Source: Sphingomonas colocasiae
GTDB lineage: Bacteria; Pseudomonadota; Alphaproteobacteria; Sphingomonadales; Sphingomonadaceae
Direction: 5' to 3'
DNA: 64,000 nt
Assembly (NCBI RefSeq): GCF_019880585.1
Contig: NZ_JAINVV010000007.1
Span: 124,001 to 188,000 of the forward strand
Part shown: one piece after another, positions 1-7,732 of the stretch
How the letters are laid out: every line of letters begins with the position of its first letter
Numbering within the stretch: position 1 is the first letter of the stretch
Notes under the pieces: model-generated
Databases searched by the model: none
Seen by the model: only the letters and a program-made list of their open reading frames with translations
Told to the model about the DNA's origin: nothing
Made by a program: the position numbers and the translations under genes

Positions 1-415
1 CCCCACAGGATATCGGCGGCCGTCAGGCGGTCGCCGAACAGGTACGGCCCGCCCGCCAGTTGCGCCTCGACCGCGCCAAGCATGGTTTCGTAATCGGCAT
101 AGGGCGATTGGCCGATCGGAGCCGGATCGCGCCGCATGAACCTGTCGATCAACGCCGGTTCGAACGACGATCCATAATAGGCGATCCAGCGCAGATAGGG
201 ACCGCGCAGCGGATCGTTCAGCGCCGGCGCGAGGCCGGTCCGCGGAAAGAGATCGGCGAGATGGATGGTGATCGCGACCTGCTCCGTCATGATCGCGCCG
301 CGATAGCGGATCGCCGGCACCTTGCCGAGCGGATTGACGGCGAGATAGGCGGGCGCGCGCCGCTCGCCCGGCTTCGCGGCGCATAATAGAGGGTCACCCG
401 ATCCGTATCGGTCAT
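1..415 (-). pseudogene. Glutathione S-transferase, frameshifted by an internal deletion and cut by the window edge
   Basis: Reading from the ATG at 413-415, the protein starts like a GST (MTDTDRVTLYYAP followed by SRASGAR), then the frame runs into nonsense and stops at 287. In another frame, from about 385 down to base 1, an uninterrupted GST continues: KPGERRAPAYLAVNPLGKVP, then the N-terminal-domain T-E-Q-V-A-I helix and a C-terminal domain with GDRLTAADILW. In intact relatives roughly 15-20 residues separate the two parts, so about 60 bp appear to be missing and the frame is broken at the join. The gene therefore looks inactivated near codon 20, although the rest of the sequence shows no other damage. 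The 3' end lies outside the window. A sequencing error cannot explain missing residues, but the exact deletion size is inferred. Confidence 0.75.
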
Positions 416-739
416 GCCATGGTCCATCCGGCTGTTGTCGATGGACGGGCTTGTAGAGAGCCATGGCTGACAGCGTGTGTCAGCATGGTTGGGGCCTTGG
501 CTATTTCGGGTTCTGCGGCTCCTTGCGGAGCCGAGCAAACCGGATGCTCGCCCCCGGGATATTTTCAATCTGAGCATGATCGAGCGATCTCTCTCGCCAA
601 AGGCGCCAGGCGATGATCATCGCGTTGGCGTGGGGTTACCGAACTGCCGCGTGGCGGATCGACTTCGGCACTTTCACTCATCATAGGGGGCTCATGCCGT
701 CATTCGCGGCACGCTTGATACAAGGAGAAGCAACGAAGC
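416..739. other. Intergenic region with one dispersed copy of the guaA-associated repeat
   Basis: No convincing gene lies here. Bases about 495-565 resemble the start of the tandem array found at 1428-1498: the shared text includes CTATTTCG, the hairpin CGGCTCC-TTGC-GGAGCCG and AAACCGGATG. In this copy the second hairpin is degraded. The rest (570-720) has no recognised feature apart from the Shine-Dalgarno AAGGAG at 722-727 that belongs to the next gene. Confidence 0.6.
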
Positions 740-1159
740 ATGTCAGCATTCCAAATTCCAGGATTTCAGGAGCGACAGCAGGCGGCAGCCCGCGCCCGGA
801 GCGCCGCGCTGGCAAAATACAAGGCCCGGCTTCCCGTCGACGAATCAGTGTTAGCCGAACGGACCGCCCGCCGCGTCGCCCGCGAGAAGGCGGAGGCTGA
901 GAAAAAAGCCGCGGCCCGGCGCGCCAGGGAGGCCGCCGCTCGCGCGAAGGAAGAGGCCGTCGAAGCGAAGCGTGAACAGGTCCGGCAGGCTGCCGTCGCG
1001 GCGGAAGCCGTTGTGAAGGCGGAGCGCGATGCGGAGGTCCAGGCACGGGCGGACGCCAAAGCGAAGAAGCGGGAAGAACGGTTGCTCTGGACCGAGGAGG
1101 ATCGAAAGGCTGCACGCGACGCCCGCTACGCAGCCAGAAAGGCACGGCGGGCACGCTGA
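740..1159 (+). CDS. DUF6481 family protein (charged coiled-coil)
   Basis: A 139-residue, very Ala/Arg/Lys/Glu-rich protein. It begins MSAFQIPGFQERQQAAA and ends in the ARDARYAARKARRAR-type basic tail that is typical of alphaproteobacterial DUF6481 proteins. The whole middle (residues about 45-125) has heptad-like Ala/Glu/Lys/Arg runs and should be one long helix or coiled coil. No enzymatic motif, signal peptide or membrane segment is seen. An AAGGAG Shine-Dalgarno lies at 722-727, slightly far from the ATG, and a strong stem-loop follows the stop codon, so the gene is probably monocistronic. The function of the family is not known to me; its basic composition makes a nucleic-acid or ribosome association conceivable, but that is a guess. 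Confidence 0.8.
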   Translation: MSAFQIPGFQERQQAAARARSAALAKYKARLPVDESVLAERTARRVAREKAEAEKKAAARRAREAAARAKEEAVEAKREQVRQAAVAAEAVVKAERDAEVQARADAKAKKREERLLWTEEDRKAARDARYAARKARRAR

Positions 1160-1160
1160 T

Positions 1161-1201
1161 ATGCAGGAAAGAGGGCGGCCGAGCCGTCCTCTTTCCTGCA
1201 T
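1161..1201 (+). terminator. Strong stem-loop after the DUF6481 gene
   Basis: A perfect 14-bp inverted repeat (ATGCAGGAAAGAGG / CCTCTTTCCTGCAT) is extended inward by GCGGC-cga-GCCGT. It begins directly after the stop codon. There is no long T tract, but position and strength fit a transcription terminator or a 3' stabilising hairpin. Confidence 0.7.
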
Positions 1202-1440
1202 TAGCATCGGCGCGGAAGCCGGGGCGCCTTAGTTGCCATGCTATCAACTCGTCGCAAAAGTCCGACGCTCCCGTTCTGACCAGATGGCGGCTTTCGGGCA
1301 TCCACCATCAAACGGCGAATGGTCGATATCAGGGCGCATAGCTGACATGAGTTTCTATTAGCCGGCCCCAGCTACATATCGCTTTGCCGCACCGCCACGC
1401 GAGTGAACGCGGAGAACCTCCCCCGGACCTTGTCTATTTC

Positions 1441-1771
1441 GCGTTCTGCGGCTCCTTGCGGAGCCGAGTAAACCGGATGATCGTCCCCCGGACGATCATT
1501 ACTTCCGGCCCTGCGGCTCCTTGTGGAGCCGGGTAAACCGGGGTGATCGTCCCCCGGACGATCATTACTTCCGGCCCTGCGGCTCCTTGTGGAGCCGGGT
1601 AAACCGGGGTGATCGTCCCCCGGACGATCATTACTTCCGGCCCTGCGGCTCCTTGCGGAGCCGGGTAAACCGGGGTGATCGTCCCCCGGACGATCATTAC
1701 TTCCGGCCCTGCGGCTCCTTGCGGAGCCGAGTAAACCGGATGATCGTCCCCCGGACGATCATTACTTCCGG
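1441..1771. repeat. Five tandem copies of a 66-bp unit, each with two hairpins, at the 3' end of guaA
   Basis: The unit boundary ACTTCCGG occurs at 1501, 1567, 1633, 1699 and 1764, giving periods of 66, 66, 66 and 65 bp. Each unit contains CGGCTCC-TTGY-GGAGCCG (7-bp stem, 4-nt loop) and GATCGTC-CCCCG-GACGATC (7-bp stem, 5-nt loop). The copies differ mainly at the loop base Y and in GAGTAAACCGGA versus GGGTAAACCGGGG. Because 66 is a multiple of three, the array gives spurious repetitive open frames. It ends one base before the guaA stop codon, between convergent genes. It is likely to form consecutive stem-loops in the guaA 3' UTR. The perfect period also makes copy-number change by replication slippage likely. 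Confidence 0.95.
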
Positions 1772-1772
1772 T

Positions 1773-3332
1773 TTACTCCCATTCGATCGTGCCCGGGGGC
1801 TTCGACGTGTAATCGTAAACCACGCGATTGATCCCCTTCACCTCGTTCACGATCCGCGTCGCCACGCGGGTCAGGAAGCTGGCGTCGAAGGGGAAGACGT
1901 CGGCGGTCATGCCGTCCGTCGAGGTGACGGCGCGCAGCGCGCAGACCGAATCATAGGTGCGATGATCGCCCATCACGCCGACGGTGCGGACCGGCAGCAG
2001 CACCGCGAAGGCCTGCCAGATCGCGTCGTAGAGCCCGGCGTTGCGGATCTCCTCCAGATAGATGGCGTCGGCCTTGCGCAATATGTCGCAGCGTTCCTTG
2101 GTGACTTCGCCCGGAATGCGGATCGCCAGGCCCGGCCCGGGGAAAGGATGGCGGCCGACGAAGATGTCGGGCAGGCCCAGCTCGCGGCCGAGCGCGCGGA
2201 CCTCGTCCTTGAACAGCTCGCGCAGCGGCTCGACCAGCTTCATGTTCATGCGTTCGGGCAGGCCGCCGACATTGTGGTGGCTCTTGATCGTCACGCTCGG
2301 CCCGCCGGTGAAGCTGACGCTTTCGATCACATCGGGATAAAGCGTGCCCTGCGCCAGGAATTCGGCGCCGCCGATCTTGCGCGCCTCGGCCTCGAACACG
2401 TCGATGAAGGTCTTGCCGATGAACTTGCGCTTCTTCTCGGGATCGGTCTCGCCCGCGAGGCCGTTCAGGAACAGCGTCTCGCAGCTCACATGGACCAGCG
2501 GGATATTATAGTGGTTGCGGAACAGGCTGACGACCTGATCGGCCTCCCCACTGCGCATCAGGCCGTGATCGACGAAGACGCAGGTGAGCTGCTCGCCGAT
2601 CGCCTCATGGATCAGCACTGCTGCCACCGCGCTGTCGACGCCGCCGGAGAGCCCGCAGATCACCTTGCCCTTGCCCACCTGTTCGCGGATCTGGCGGATC
2701 TTGGTCTCTCGGAACTCGGCCATCGTCCAGTCGCCCGCCAGACCGCAGACATGGCGAACGAAATTCGCGAGCAGCTTGCCGCCATCGGGGGTGTGAACCA
2801 CCTCCGGATGGAACTGCATCGCATAGAAGCGCTTCTCGTCATTCGCGATTACCGCAAAGGGCGCGCCGTCGGTGGTCGCGACGATGCGGAAGCCGGGCGC
2901 GAGCGAAGTCACCTTGTCGCCATGGCTCATCCACACCTGATGCGTCTCACCCTCCGTCCACAGTCCGTCGAAGAGCGCGCACTGACCGGAAACCTGGATG
3001 AAGGCGCGGCCGAACTCCCCGCTCTCGCCGCCCTCGACCTCACCACCGAGCTGCTGCGTCATTGTCTGCTGACCATAGCAGATGCCGAGAATGGGGATGC
3101 CCGCATCGAAGAAATGCTGCGGCGCGCGCGGGCTTTCCGCCTCGGTCACGCTCGCCGGCCCGCCGGACAGGATGATGCCCTTGGGCTTCAGCCGTTCAAA
3201 GGCCTCCCCCGCCGAATTGAAGGGCGCGATCTCGCTATAGACGCCGGCTTCGCGCACCCGCCGGGCGATGAGCTGGGTCACCTGGCTTCCGAAATCGACG
3301 ATGAGGATGGAATCCTGATGATCTGCGGACAT
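1773..3332 (-). CDS. guaA: GMP synthase (glutamine-hydrolysing)
   Basis: Converts XMP, glutamine and ATP to GMP in the cytoplasm, the last step of guanine nucleotide synthesis. The 519-residue length is standard. The N-terminal class I amidotransferase domain (about 1-200) shows the nucleophile Cys85 in GICYGQQ and His175/Glu177 in FHPEV. The ATP pyrophosphatase domain follows with the P-loop SGGVDS at 229-234. The dimerisation domain ends in PPGTIEWE, as usual. I chose the ATG at 3332 ([17 protein letters not shown]) because the open frame further upstream (to 3683) codes for nothing recognisable. The gene stands alone: a 390-bp intergenic region lies upstream and the tandem hairpin array directly downstream. 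Confidence 0.98.
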   Translation of the reverse strand: MSADHQDSILIVDFGSQVTQLIARRVREAGVYSEIAPFNSAGEAFERLKPKGIILSGGPASVTEAESPRAPQHFFDAGIPILGICYGQQTMTQQLGGEVEGGESGEFGRAFIQVSGQCALFDGLWTEGETHQVWMSHGDKVTSLAPGFRIVATTDGAPFAVIANDEKRFYAMQFHPEVVHTPDGGKLLANFVRHVCGLAGDWTMAEFRETKIRQIREQVGKGKVICGLSGGVDSAVAAVLIHEAIGEQLTCVFVDHGLMRSGEADQVVSLFRNHYNIPLVHVSCETLFLNGLAGETDPEKKRKFIGKTFIDVFEAEARKIGGAEFLAQGTLYPDVIESVSFTGGPSVTIKSHHNVGGLPERMNMKLVEPLRELFKDEVRALGRELGLPDIFVGRHPFPGPGLAIRIPGEVTKERCDILRKADAIYLEEIRNAGLYDAIWQAFAVLLPVRTVGVMGDHRTYDSVCALRAVTSTDGMTADVFPFDASFLTRVATRIVNEVKGINRVVYDYTSKPPGTIEWE

Positions 3333-3723
3333 CGAGTCGGCGGCTCCTGTGCGAGAGGGGGATGCGCGCGGCACTAGGTTGCCGGAGCCGCCCTGTCCAG
3401 TTTTGGGCGTCCAGTTTCGGGCGCCCGGTTTTAGGGCGCCCAGTTCCCGCGCAATACTAGGGTCCGGCGCCATGACTGCTGAGGTCGAGATGGTATCAGA
3501 TCGGGATGAGCCGCCGGGAGGAAGGTGCGGCGCGTGGCATCGCCACGTGCAAGCGTTCCGACGCCGCGGATCGCCCGATATGATGCCACCCTTCAGGCGA
3601 GGAGGAATTGGATCCCTGGCGTCGTTGCTCGATTGCCGGATAGCGATGCTATCCGGCGCACTCGCGCCTGGCCATGAACCCAATTCGCCCTCGTCACGGC
3701 CTCATCAGTCATGGGGCCGGACC
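3333..3723. other. Intergenic region upstream of guaA
   Basis: No gene is supported. At about 3394-3445 a short motif of the form GGGCGYCCAGTTT is repeated imperfectly three times and probably overlaps the guaA promoter. At 3635-3657 there is a perfect 10-bp inverted repeat, GCCGGATAGC-gat-GCTATCCGGC, just downstream of the MocR stop codon; it may act as a terminator for that gene, although there is no T tract. Confidence 0.5.
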
Positions 3724-5103
3724 CTAGATAAGGTGCGCGCCCCGTGCGCCCTGCATCATCGCGTCGAGCATCGTCAGCGTGCGCGCCAGCCGCTCGCGCG
3801 AAAGGCCGCCGCCGATGGAGATGCGCAGCGCCTGCCCCGCCCCGCCCGGATCGACGGCGAAGGCGTCCGACGTCACCACCGACAGGCCGGCGGGCCGCAG
3901 CGTCCCCACCAGATCGGCGGCGGCGATGCCGGCGGGCAGCGCCAGCCAGAGATGATAGCCTTGCGGATGCGTCGCATAGTCCAGGTCGCGCAGGATATCG
4001 GCGGCGATCGCCTGACGCGCCACCGCCTCCGCGCGCACCTCCGCCACCAGCGCGGCGAAGCTGCCGTTGCGCAACCACAGGGTTGCGAGCGCCGCGCTGA
4101 CCGGCGGCGGCATGATCGCGGTTTCATGCAGCTCGCCCGCCAGCCGCCACGCGTCCCGCGCGGAAGGCGCGCGCAGATAAGCGATGCGCAGCGCGGGCGA
4201 GATGATCTTGGACAGGCTCGTCACATGCCAGGTGCGTTCGGGCGCGAAGGCCGCGATCGGCGGCAGCGGCGCCGCCGGCAACAGGCCATAGGCATCATCC
4301 TCGATCACGATCAGATCGTGCCGGCGCGCGACATCAGCGATGGCGCGGCGGCGTTCCTCCCCCATCGTCGCGGCCGTCGGATTGTCGTTGGTCGGCACCA
4401 TATAGACCGCGCGCACGCCGCCCGCGCGCGCGGCGAGATCGAGCGCGCGCGGATCGATCCCCTCGCCATCGCCGTCGATCGCGCGCACGACCAGTCCGAA
4501 CCGCCGCGCCAGCGCCAGCAGGCCGGGATAGGCGAAACGGCCGATGCAGATCGTATCGCCCGCCGACAACAGCGTGCCGAGGATCGCGTGGAGCGCGTTC
4601 TGGCCGCCGCTGGCGACCAAAACGTCATCTTCCGTCGCCGCGATGCCCCGCGCCGCGAGCAGCGCGGCGCCGGCGGCGCGATCGGGCTGGGCGCCGCCGC
4701 TCGGCTGATACTGGAAGCGCCCGGCCGCCCCCGGCCCCGCGAGCAGTTCAGCCACCCCTTCGCGGAAACAGGCGGCGAAGCGCCCGCCCAGCGGCTCGGG
4801 CGGCAGGTTCATGCCGGTATCGGTCAGCACCGCGCCGGTCGCTTCCGCCTGCCCGCCCACATCGGCGCGCACGAAGCTGCCCCGCCGCCCGCCGCCCTCG
4901 ATCAGGCCCAGCCGGCGCACTTCATTATAGGCCTTGGTCACCGTGGTCAGGTCCACCGCCAGCCGCTCGGCCAGCGCGCGCTGCGGCGGCAGTCGGTCTC
5001 CGGGCCTGAGCACGCCAGCCTCGATATCGCGCGCGAGCGCGCTGGCGATCGCCAGATAAATGGGCGCGGCTTCCGCCGCCAGATCGGGCACCCAGCTTTG
5101 CAT
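3724..5103 (-). CDS. MocR/PdxR-type transcriptional regulator (GntR HTH fused to aminotransferase fold)
   Basis: A 459-residue chimera. Residues about 12-78 form a GntR winged helix (PGDRLPPQRALAERLAV, then TVTKAYNEV). Residues about 120-455 form a class I aminotransferase-like domain with the PLP lysine Lys299 in TSLSK and the conserved NDNP and IEDDAYG segments. MocR proteins usually sense PLP or an amine and often control a divergent gene. I chose the ATG at 5103 (MQSWVPDLAAEAAPIY) because AAGG lies a suitable distance upstream; an earlier ATG at 5139 is possible. It is divergent from the DUF983 gene, with a palindrome between the two. The target and ligand are unknown, and no vitamin B6 gene is adjacent. 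Confidence 0.9.
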   Translation of the reverse strand: MQSWVPDLAAEAAPIYLAIASALARDIEAGVLRPGDRLPPQRALAERLAVDLTTVTKAYNEVRRLGLIEGGGRRGSFVRADVGGQAEATGAVLTDTGMNLPPEPLGGRFAACFREGVAELLAGPGAAGRFQYQPSGGAQPDRAAGAALLAARGIAATEDDVLVASGGQNALHAILGTLLSAGDTICIGRFAYPGLLALARRFGLVVRAIDGDGEGIDPRALDLAARAGGVRAVYMVPTNDNPTAATMGEERRRAIADVARRHDLIVIEDDAYGLLPAAPLPPIAAFAPERTWHVTSLSKIISPALRIAYLRAPSARDAWRLAGELHETAIMPPPVSAALATLWLRNGSFAALVAEVRAEAVARQAIAADILRDLDYATHPQGYHLWLALPAGIAAADLVGTLRPAGLSVVTSDAFAVDPGGAGQALRISIGGGLSRERLARTLTMLDAMMQGARGAHLI

Positions 5104-5113
5104 GTCTCTAACC

Positions 5114-5143
5114 TTGACTTTGCATGGCATGATAGCCATACAT
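5114..5143 (+). promoter_or_regulatory. Candidate promoter of the DUF983 gene with palindromic operator (5124-5139)
   Basis: TTGACT at 5114-5119 is followed after about 18 bases by ATACAT (5138-5143), a plausible -35/-10 pair on the plus strand. Between them lies the inverted repeat ATGGC-atgata-GCCAT (5124-5139). The palindrome sits between the divergent MocR and DUF983 genes, so it is a reasonable binding site for the MocR protein; this is inference. Confidence 0.5.
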
Positions 5144-5197
5144 AATTACGTATCGCGCGGCAAACCTGCCCGTCCGAAAGAATCGGGACGATCGAGC

Positions 5198-5605
5198 ATG
5201 ACAGACAGCAACACGCAAGCGCCCCATTGGCCGGCGCTGAAGCCCGTCGAGACCGGCATTCGCGGCAAATGCCCGCGCTGCGGCCAGGGCGCCCTGTTCA
5301 AGGGGCTGCTGTCGCTGCGCGAAAGCTGCGATCATTGCGGGCTGGATTATGGCTTCGCCGATCCGGCGGACGGCCCCGCATTCTTCGTGATCTGCTTCGG
5401 CTGCGTGCCCGCCGTGGTGGTGGCGCTGATGATCGAGATCCTGTTCACGCCCCCATTCTGGGTGCACCTCGTCACCTCGCTTCCCTTCCTGCTGCTCACC
5501 TGCACGCTGCCGCTGCGGCCGCTCAAAGGCTGGCTGGTGTGCAGCCAGTTCTTCTACAAGGCGCGTGAGGCCCGACAGATCGGCTGGCATGTCCCTGAGA
5601 GATGA
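5198..5605 (+). CDS. DUF983 family membrane protein
   Basis: A 135-residue protein with two zinc-ribbon-like knuckles near the N terminus (CPRCG and CDHCG, about residues 25-50). Two hydrophobic segments follow: one around FFVICFGCVPAVVVALMIEI and one around LVTSLPFLLLTCTLPL. This arrangement is diagnostic for DUF983, a widespread alphaproteobacterial inner-membrane family of unknown biochemical role. The start MTDSNTQAPHWP at 5198 was chosen over upstream in-frame ATGs because it begins the conserved part and follows the candidate promoter. A small gene follows after 26 bp and may be cotranscribed. Confidence 0.88.
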   Translation: MTDSNTQAPHWPALKPVETGIRGKCPRCGQGALFKGLLSLRESCDHCGLDYGFADPADGPAFFVICFGCVPAVVVALMIEILFTPPFWVHLVTSLPFLLLTCTLPLRPLKGWLVCSQFFYKAREARQIGWHVPER

Positions 5606-5631
5606 TGGCCTGAAAGATGGTGTTCTGAAAG

Positions 5632-5826
5632 ATGACCCCGATCGAGCGCGCCCGGGACGCGGCGGCCACCTATCTGGCGTCGCGCGGCTATGACGACGAG
5701 GCCCGCCGCGCCGCATCGGGCGAAGGCGACGATTTCGCGGAGGTGCGGATCGCGCTGGCCCTGATCGCGCAGGAGGAGCGGATCACCCGCCGCCGTGGCG
5801 CGGCGATGGCGTGGCACCGGGATTAG
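5632..5826 (+). CDS. Small conserved-looking protein downstream of DUF983
   Basis: Encodes 64 residues beginning MTPIERARDAAATYLASR and ending AAMAWHRD. It is predicted to be helical, acidic in the middle (SGEGDDFAE) and basic at the end. There is no signal peptide, membrane segment or catalytic motif. It follows the DUF983 gene after 26 bp on the same strand, which suggests a two-gene operon, and a palindromic repeat follows its stop codon. I recognise no named family. The codon usage fits its neighbours, so I regard it as a real gene. Confidence 0.55.
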   Translation: MTPIERARDAAATYLASRGYDDEARRAASGEGDDFAEVRIALALIAQEERITRRRGAAMAWHRD

Positions 5827-5846
5827 CTAAGCCCCCCAGTTCCAAT

Positions 5847-5934
5847 TGTCATTCCCGCGAACGCGGGAATCCAGTTGCACCGCCCTTTCCGGATAGAACG
5901 GTGCCGCTGGATTCCCGCATTCGCGGGAATGACA
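5847..5934. repeat. Family A palindromic repeat (TCATTCCCGCG type)
   Basis: The left arm TGTCATTCCCGCGAACGCGG and its complement on the right (ending CGCGGGAATGACA) each contain their own small palindrome, and they flank a spacer of about 35 bases. Related elements occur in this window at 12515, 38961, 39926, 43064 and 57956. All are intergenic. I interpret it as a non-coding dispersed repeat, probably REP-like or MITE-derived. Confidence 0.85.
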
Positions 5935-5956
5935 TTCATTTATCAACGCACGTTTA

Positions 5957-6604
5957 TCAGCGCAGCGCCACGCTTTCGCCGTCCAGGCGCACGCCGTCGA
6001 TCTGGCCATAGCGGACGGTGCAGGTGAAGCCGCGCGCGCTGGCGCGATCGCGATAGCCATTGCGCGTTTCCACCGTGCCGCTCACGCGCCATTCGGTGCC
6101 CTCGCCCTGAACGTCCGCGATGTCGCGGACGCTGGCGTTGCTGCCATAGGCATGCGCCTCGTCCTCGGCGGCGCCGGCGCAGGCGTCGACCGCCGCGTCC
6201 TCGTCGCGAATCACCTGTGCGTCGTTGCCGGCATGGGCGTCGTCGATGGCGGGCGAATCGATCCGGCCGCCCGCATCGTCGCCACGCCATTCGCCGTCGT
6301 CGGACCGATCGGCGTAGGCGTCGGCTGTACGATCACGATTCTGGTAGGCACGATTCCGGTAGGCGATCTCGTCATCGACCTGGCGATCCTTCTTCGCCGA
6401 CATGCCGGCGATCGCCGCGATGCCGCCCAGGATCACCACGCCCGCCAGCAGACCGCCGCCACGCACGCCGCGATCGCGATGATGCCAGCCGCCGTTCCAG
6501 CCGCCATGATGGCCGCGATACGGCCGCGCCGCCGCCGGCGCGACCGAGGTGGCGAGAAGCGCGGCGGAGACCGCGGAACCAAGCAGCAAGCGAGCGAGCG
6601 CCAT
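5957..6604 (-). CDS. Secreted or periplasmic Gly/His/Asp-rich protein of unknown function
   Basis: The 215-residue product starts with a clear Sec signal (MALARLLLGSAVSAALLATS, cleavage likely after APAAA). Next come a Gly/His/Trp/Arg-rich stretch (PYRGHHGGWNGGWHHRD) and one hydrophobic segment (GGGLLAGVVILGGIAAIAGM), then an acidic low-complexity middle (residues about 85-150). The C-terminal part (about 165-215) resembles a compact beta domain and ends with VRYGQIDGVRLDGESVALR. Similar glycine-rich, signal-bearing proteins are common in sphingomonads. No catalytic residues can be assigned. The gene is separate from its neighbours and convergent with the small gene to its left. Confidence 0.7.
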   Translation of the reverse strand: MALARLLLGSAVSAALLATSVAPAAARPYRGHHGGWNGGWHHRDRGVRGGGLLAGVVILGGIAAIAGMSAKKDRQVDDEIAYRNRAYQNRDRTADAYADRSDDGEWRGDDAGGRIDSPAIDDAHAGNDAQVIRDEDAAVDACAGAAEDEAHAYGSNASVRDIADVQGEGTEWRVSGTVETRNGYRDRASARGFTCTVRYGQIDGVRLDGESVALR

Positions 6605-6747
6605 CGAAAACCCTTTCCTCGGGCCGCCCTATCGACGTCCCATGCCATGTCTGCTAGGCGAATCGTGCTTTCAGCGCGATGAACCGCCGGGGACCGTGAT
6701 CGCACATCGCGAGCGCGGAAATGGCGGGTTTGAGCGCCCTTTCCTCG

Positions 6748-6776
6748 TTGACAGCGCGGGAAAGCGAAGCTAACAG
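6748..6776 (+). promoter_or_regulatory. rplU-rpmA promoter
   Basis: TTGACA (6748-6753), a 17-base spacer, and TAACAG (6771-6776) form a near-consensus sigma-70-type promoter. It lies 75 bases upstream of the rplU start. Confidence 0.75.
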
Positions 6777-6792
6777 CCCCACTTTCCCGCGC
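6754..6792. promoter_or_regulatory. Inverted repeat straddling the rplU -10 element
   Basis: Perfect 11-bp arms GCGCGGGAAAG (6754-6764) and CTTTCCCGCGC (6782-6792) are separated by 17 bases that contain the -10 hexamer. The left arm lies upstream of the expected transcription start, so the symmetry is more likely to be a protein-binding operator than an RNA hairpin. No protein is known to me for this site. Confidence 0.55.
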
Positions 6793-6851
6793 GGGGGTCC
6801 GGCCGTGGCCGTTCGCCTGTGTGGATAGCTTTGAAGATGAAGAGACAAGCC

Positions 6852-7268
6852 ATGTTCGCTATCGTGCGCACGGGCGGCAAGCAGTATCGCGTTGCCGCAG
6901 GAGACAAGATCGCCGTCGAGAAGATCGCTGGCAATGCCGGTGATTCGATCTCGCTGGGCGACGTCCTGCTCGCCGGCGAAGGCAGCGAGCTCAAGGCCGC
7001 CAAGGATCTGACGGTTTCGGCCGAGATCATCGCGCAGGCGAAGAGCGAGAAGGTCATCGTCTTCAAGAAGCGCCGCCGGCACAATTATCGCCGCCGCAAC
7101 GGCCATCGTCAGCAGATGACGATCCTGAAGATCACCGCGATCGGCAACGAGAAGCCGAAGGCCGCGGCCAAGAAGGCCGAGGAGCCCAAGGTTGAGGCCG
7201 CCAAGCCCGCCGCCGAGAAGAAGCCCGCAGCCGCCAAGAAGCCGGCCGCGAAGAAGACCGACGCGTAA
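6852..7268 (+). CDS. rplU: Large ribosomal subunit protein bL21
   Basis: Encodes 138 residues. The first about 102 are a standard bL21 domain ([18 protein letters not shown] at the start, [18 protein letters not shown] near the end), a 23S rRNA-binding protein of the 50S subunit. The C terminus carries an extension of about 35 residues rich in Lys, Ala, Pro and Glu ([20 protein letters not shown] and similar). Such extensions are seen in alphaproteobacterial L21 and are probably disordered. The ATG at 6852 begins the conserved domain; the in-frame codons upstream of it are leader. rpmA follows after 24 bases, and the strong promoter at 6748 serves both genes. Confidence 0.98.
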   Translation: MFAIVRTGGKQYRVAAGDKIAVEKIAGNAGDSISLGDVLLAGEGSELKAAKDLTVSAEIIAQAKSEKVIVFKKRRRHNYRRRNGHRQQMTILKITAIGNEKPKAAAKKAEEPKVEAAKPAAEKKPAAAKKPAAKKTDA

Positions 7269-7292
7269 GCGCGCCGACAGGAGTTTTGAGAG

Positions 7293-7562
7293 ATGGCACA
7301 TAAGAAAGCAGGCGGTTCTTCCCGCAACGGCCGCGACTCAGCCGGCCGACGCCTTGGCGTGAAGAAGTTCGGCGGCCAGGACGTCGTCGCGGGCAACATC
7401 ATCGTGCGCCAGCGCGGCACCAAGGTCTATCCGGGCCGCAATGTCGGCATGGGCAAGGATCACACGCTGTTCGCGCTCGTCGAAGGCCGCGTGACCTTCC
7501 ACGACGGCAAGCTTGGCCGCAAATTCTGCTCGGTCGATATTATGGCGCAAGCAGCCGAGTAA
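7293..7562 (+). CDS. rpmA: Large ribosomal subunit protein bL27
   Basis: The 89-residue product begins [20 protein letters not shown], the canonical bL27 start whose N-terminal tail reaches the peptidyl-transferase centre. The body is standard ([23 protein letters not shown]). There is no Firmicutes-type prosequence, as expected for Proteobacteria. The Shine-Dalgarno AGGAG lies upstream at about 7280. The gene is the second of the rplU-rpmA operon and is followed by a rho-independent-type terminator at 7628-7657. Confidence 0.98.
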   Translation: MAHKKAGGSSRNGRDSAGRRLGVKKFGGQDVVAGNIIVRQRGTKVYPGRNVGMGKDHTLFALVEGRVTFHDGKLGRKFCSVDIMAQAAE

Positions 7563-7627
7563 AATCGGGCGAACCGCATGACGGGTCGCCCCTGGGGCGG
7601 CCCGAAAACCTGCTGCGGCAGGTGAAG

Positions 7628-7657
7628 AGGGAGAGGGGTCGCCCCCGCTCCCTTTTT
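7628..7657 (+). terminator. Rho-independent terminator of rplU-rpmA
   Basis: The stem AGGGAGAGGGG-tcg-CCCCCGCTCCCT (one bulged base) is followed directly by TTTTTC. It lies 65 bases after the rpmA stop codon. Confidence 0.8.
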
Positions 7658-7732
7658 CTTTGTCTCCCTCATCCCATTGTCTCCATGGCGTAATCTGATT
7701 GCGGCATGGGGCGCGACATAGAGGAGAGAGAC

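Noticed and set aside
1441-1771. CRISPR array
   Set aside because: The 66-bp units are contiguous and nearly identical, without unique spacers; no cas gene is present.
1434-3377. Repetitive open frames in the 66-bp array and the long open frame antisense to guaA
   Set aside because: The unit length is a multiple of three and the DNA is high in GC, so frames stay open by chance; the antisense frame simply mirrors guaA codons.
3333-3683. N-terminal extension of guaA
   Set aside because: The extra residues show no similarity to GMP synthase, and the normal start [15 protein letters not shown] is present at 3332.
6605-6851. L21 leader riboregulator
   Set aside because: I could not recognise the known consensus structure; the inverted repeat lies partly upstream of the expected transcription start.
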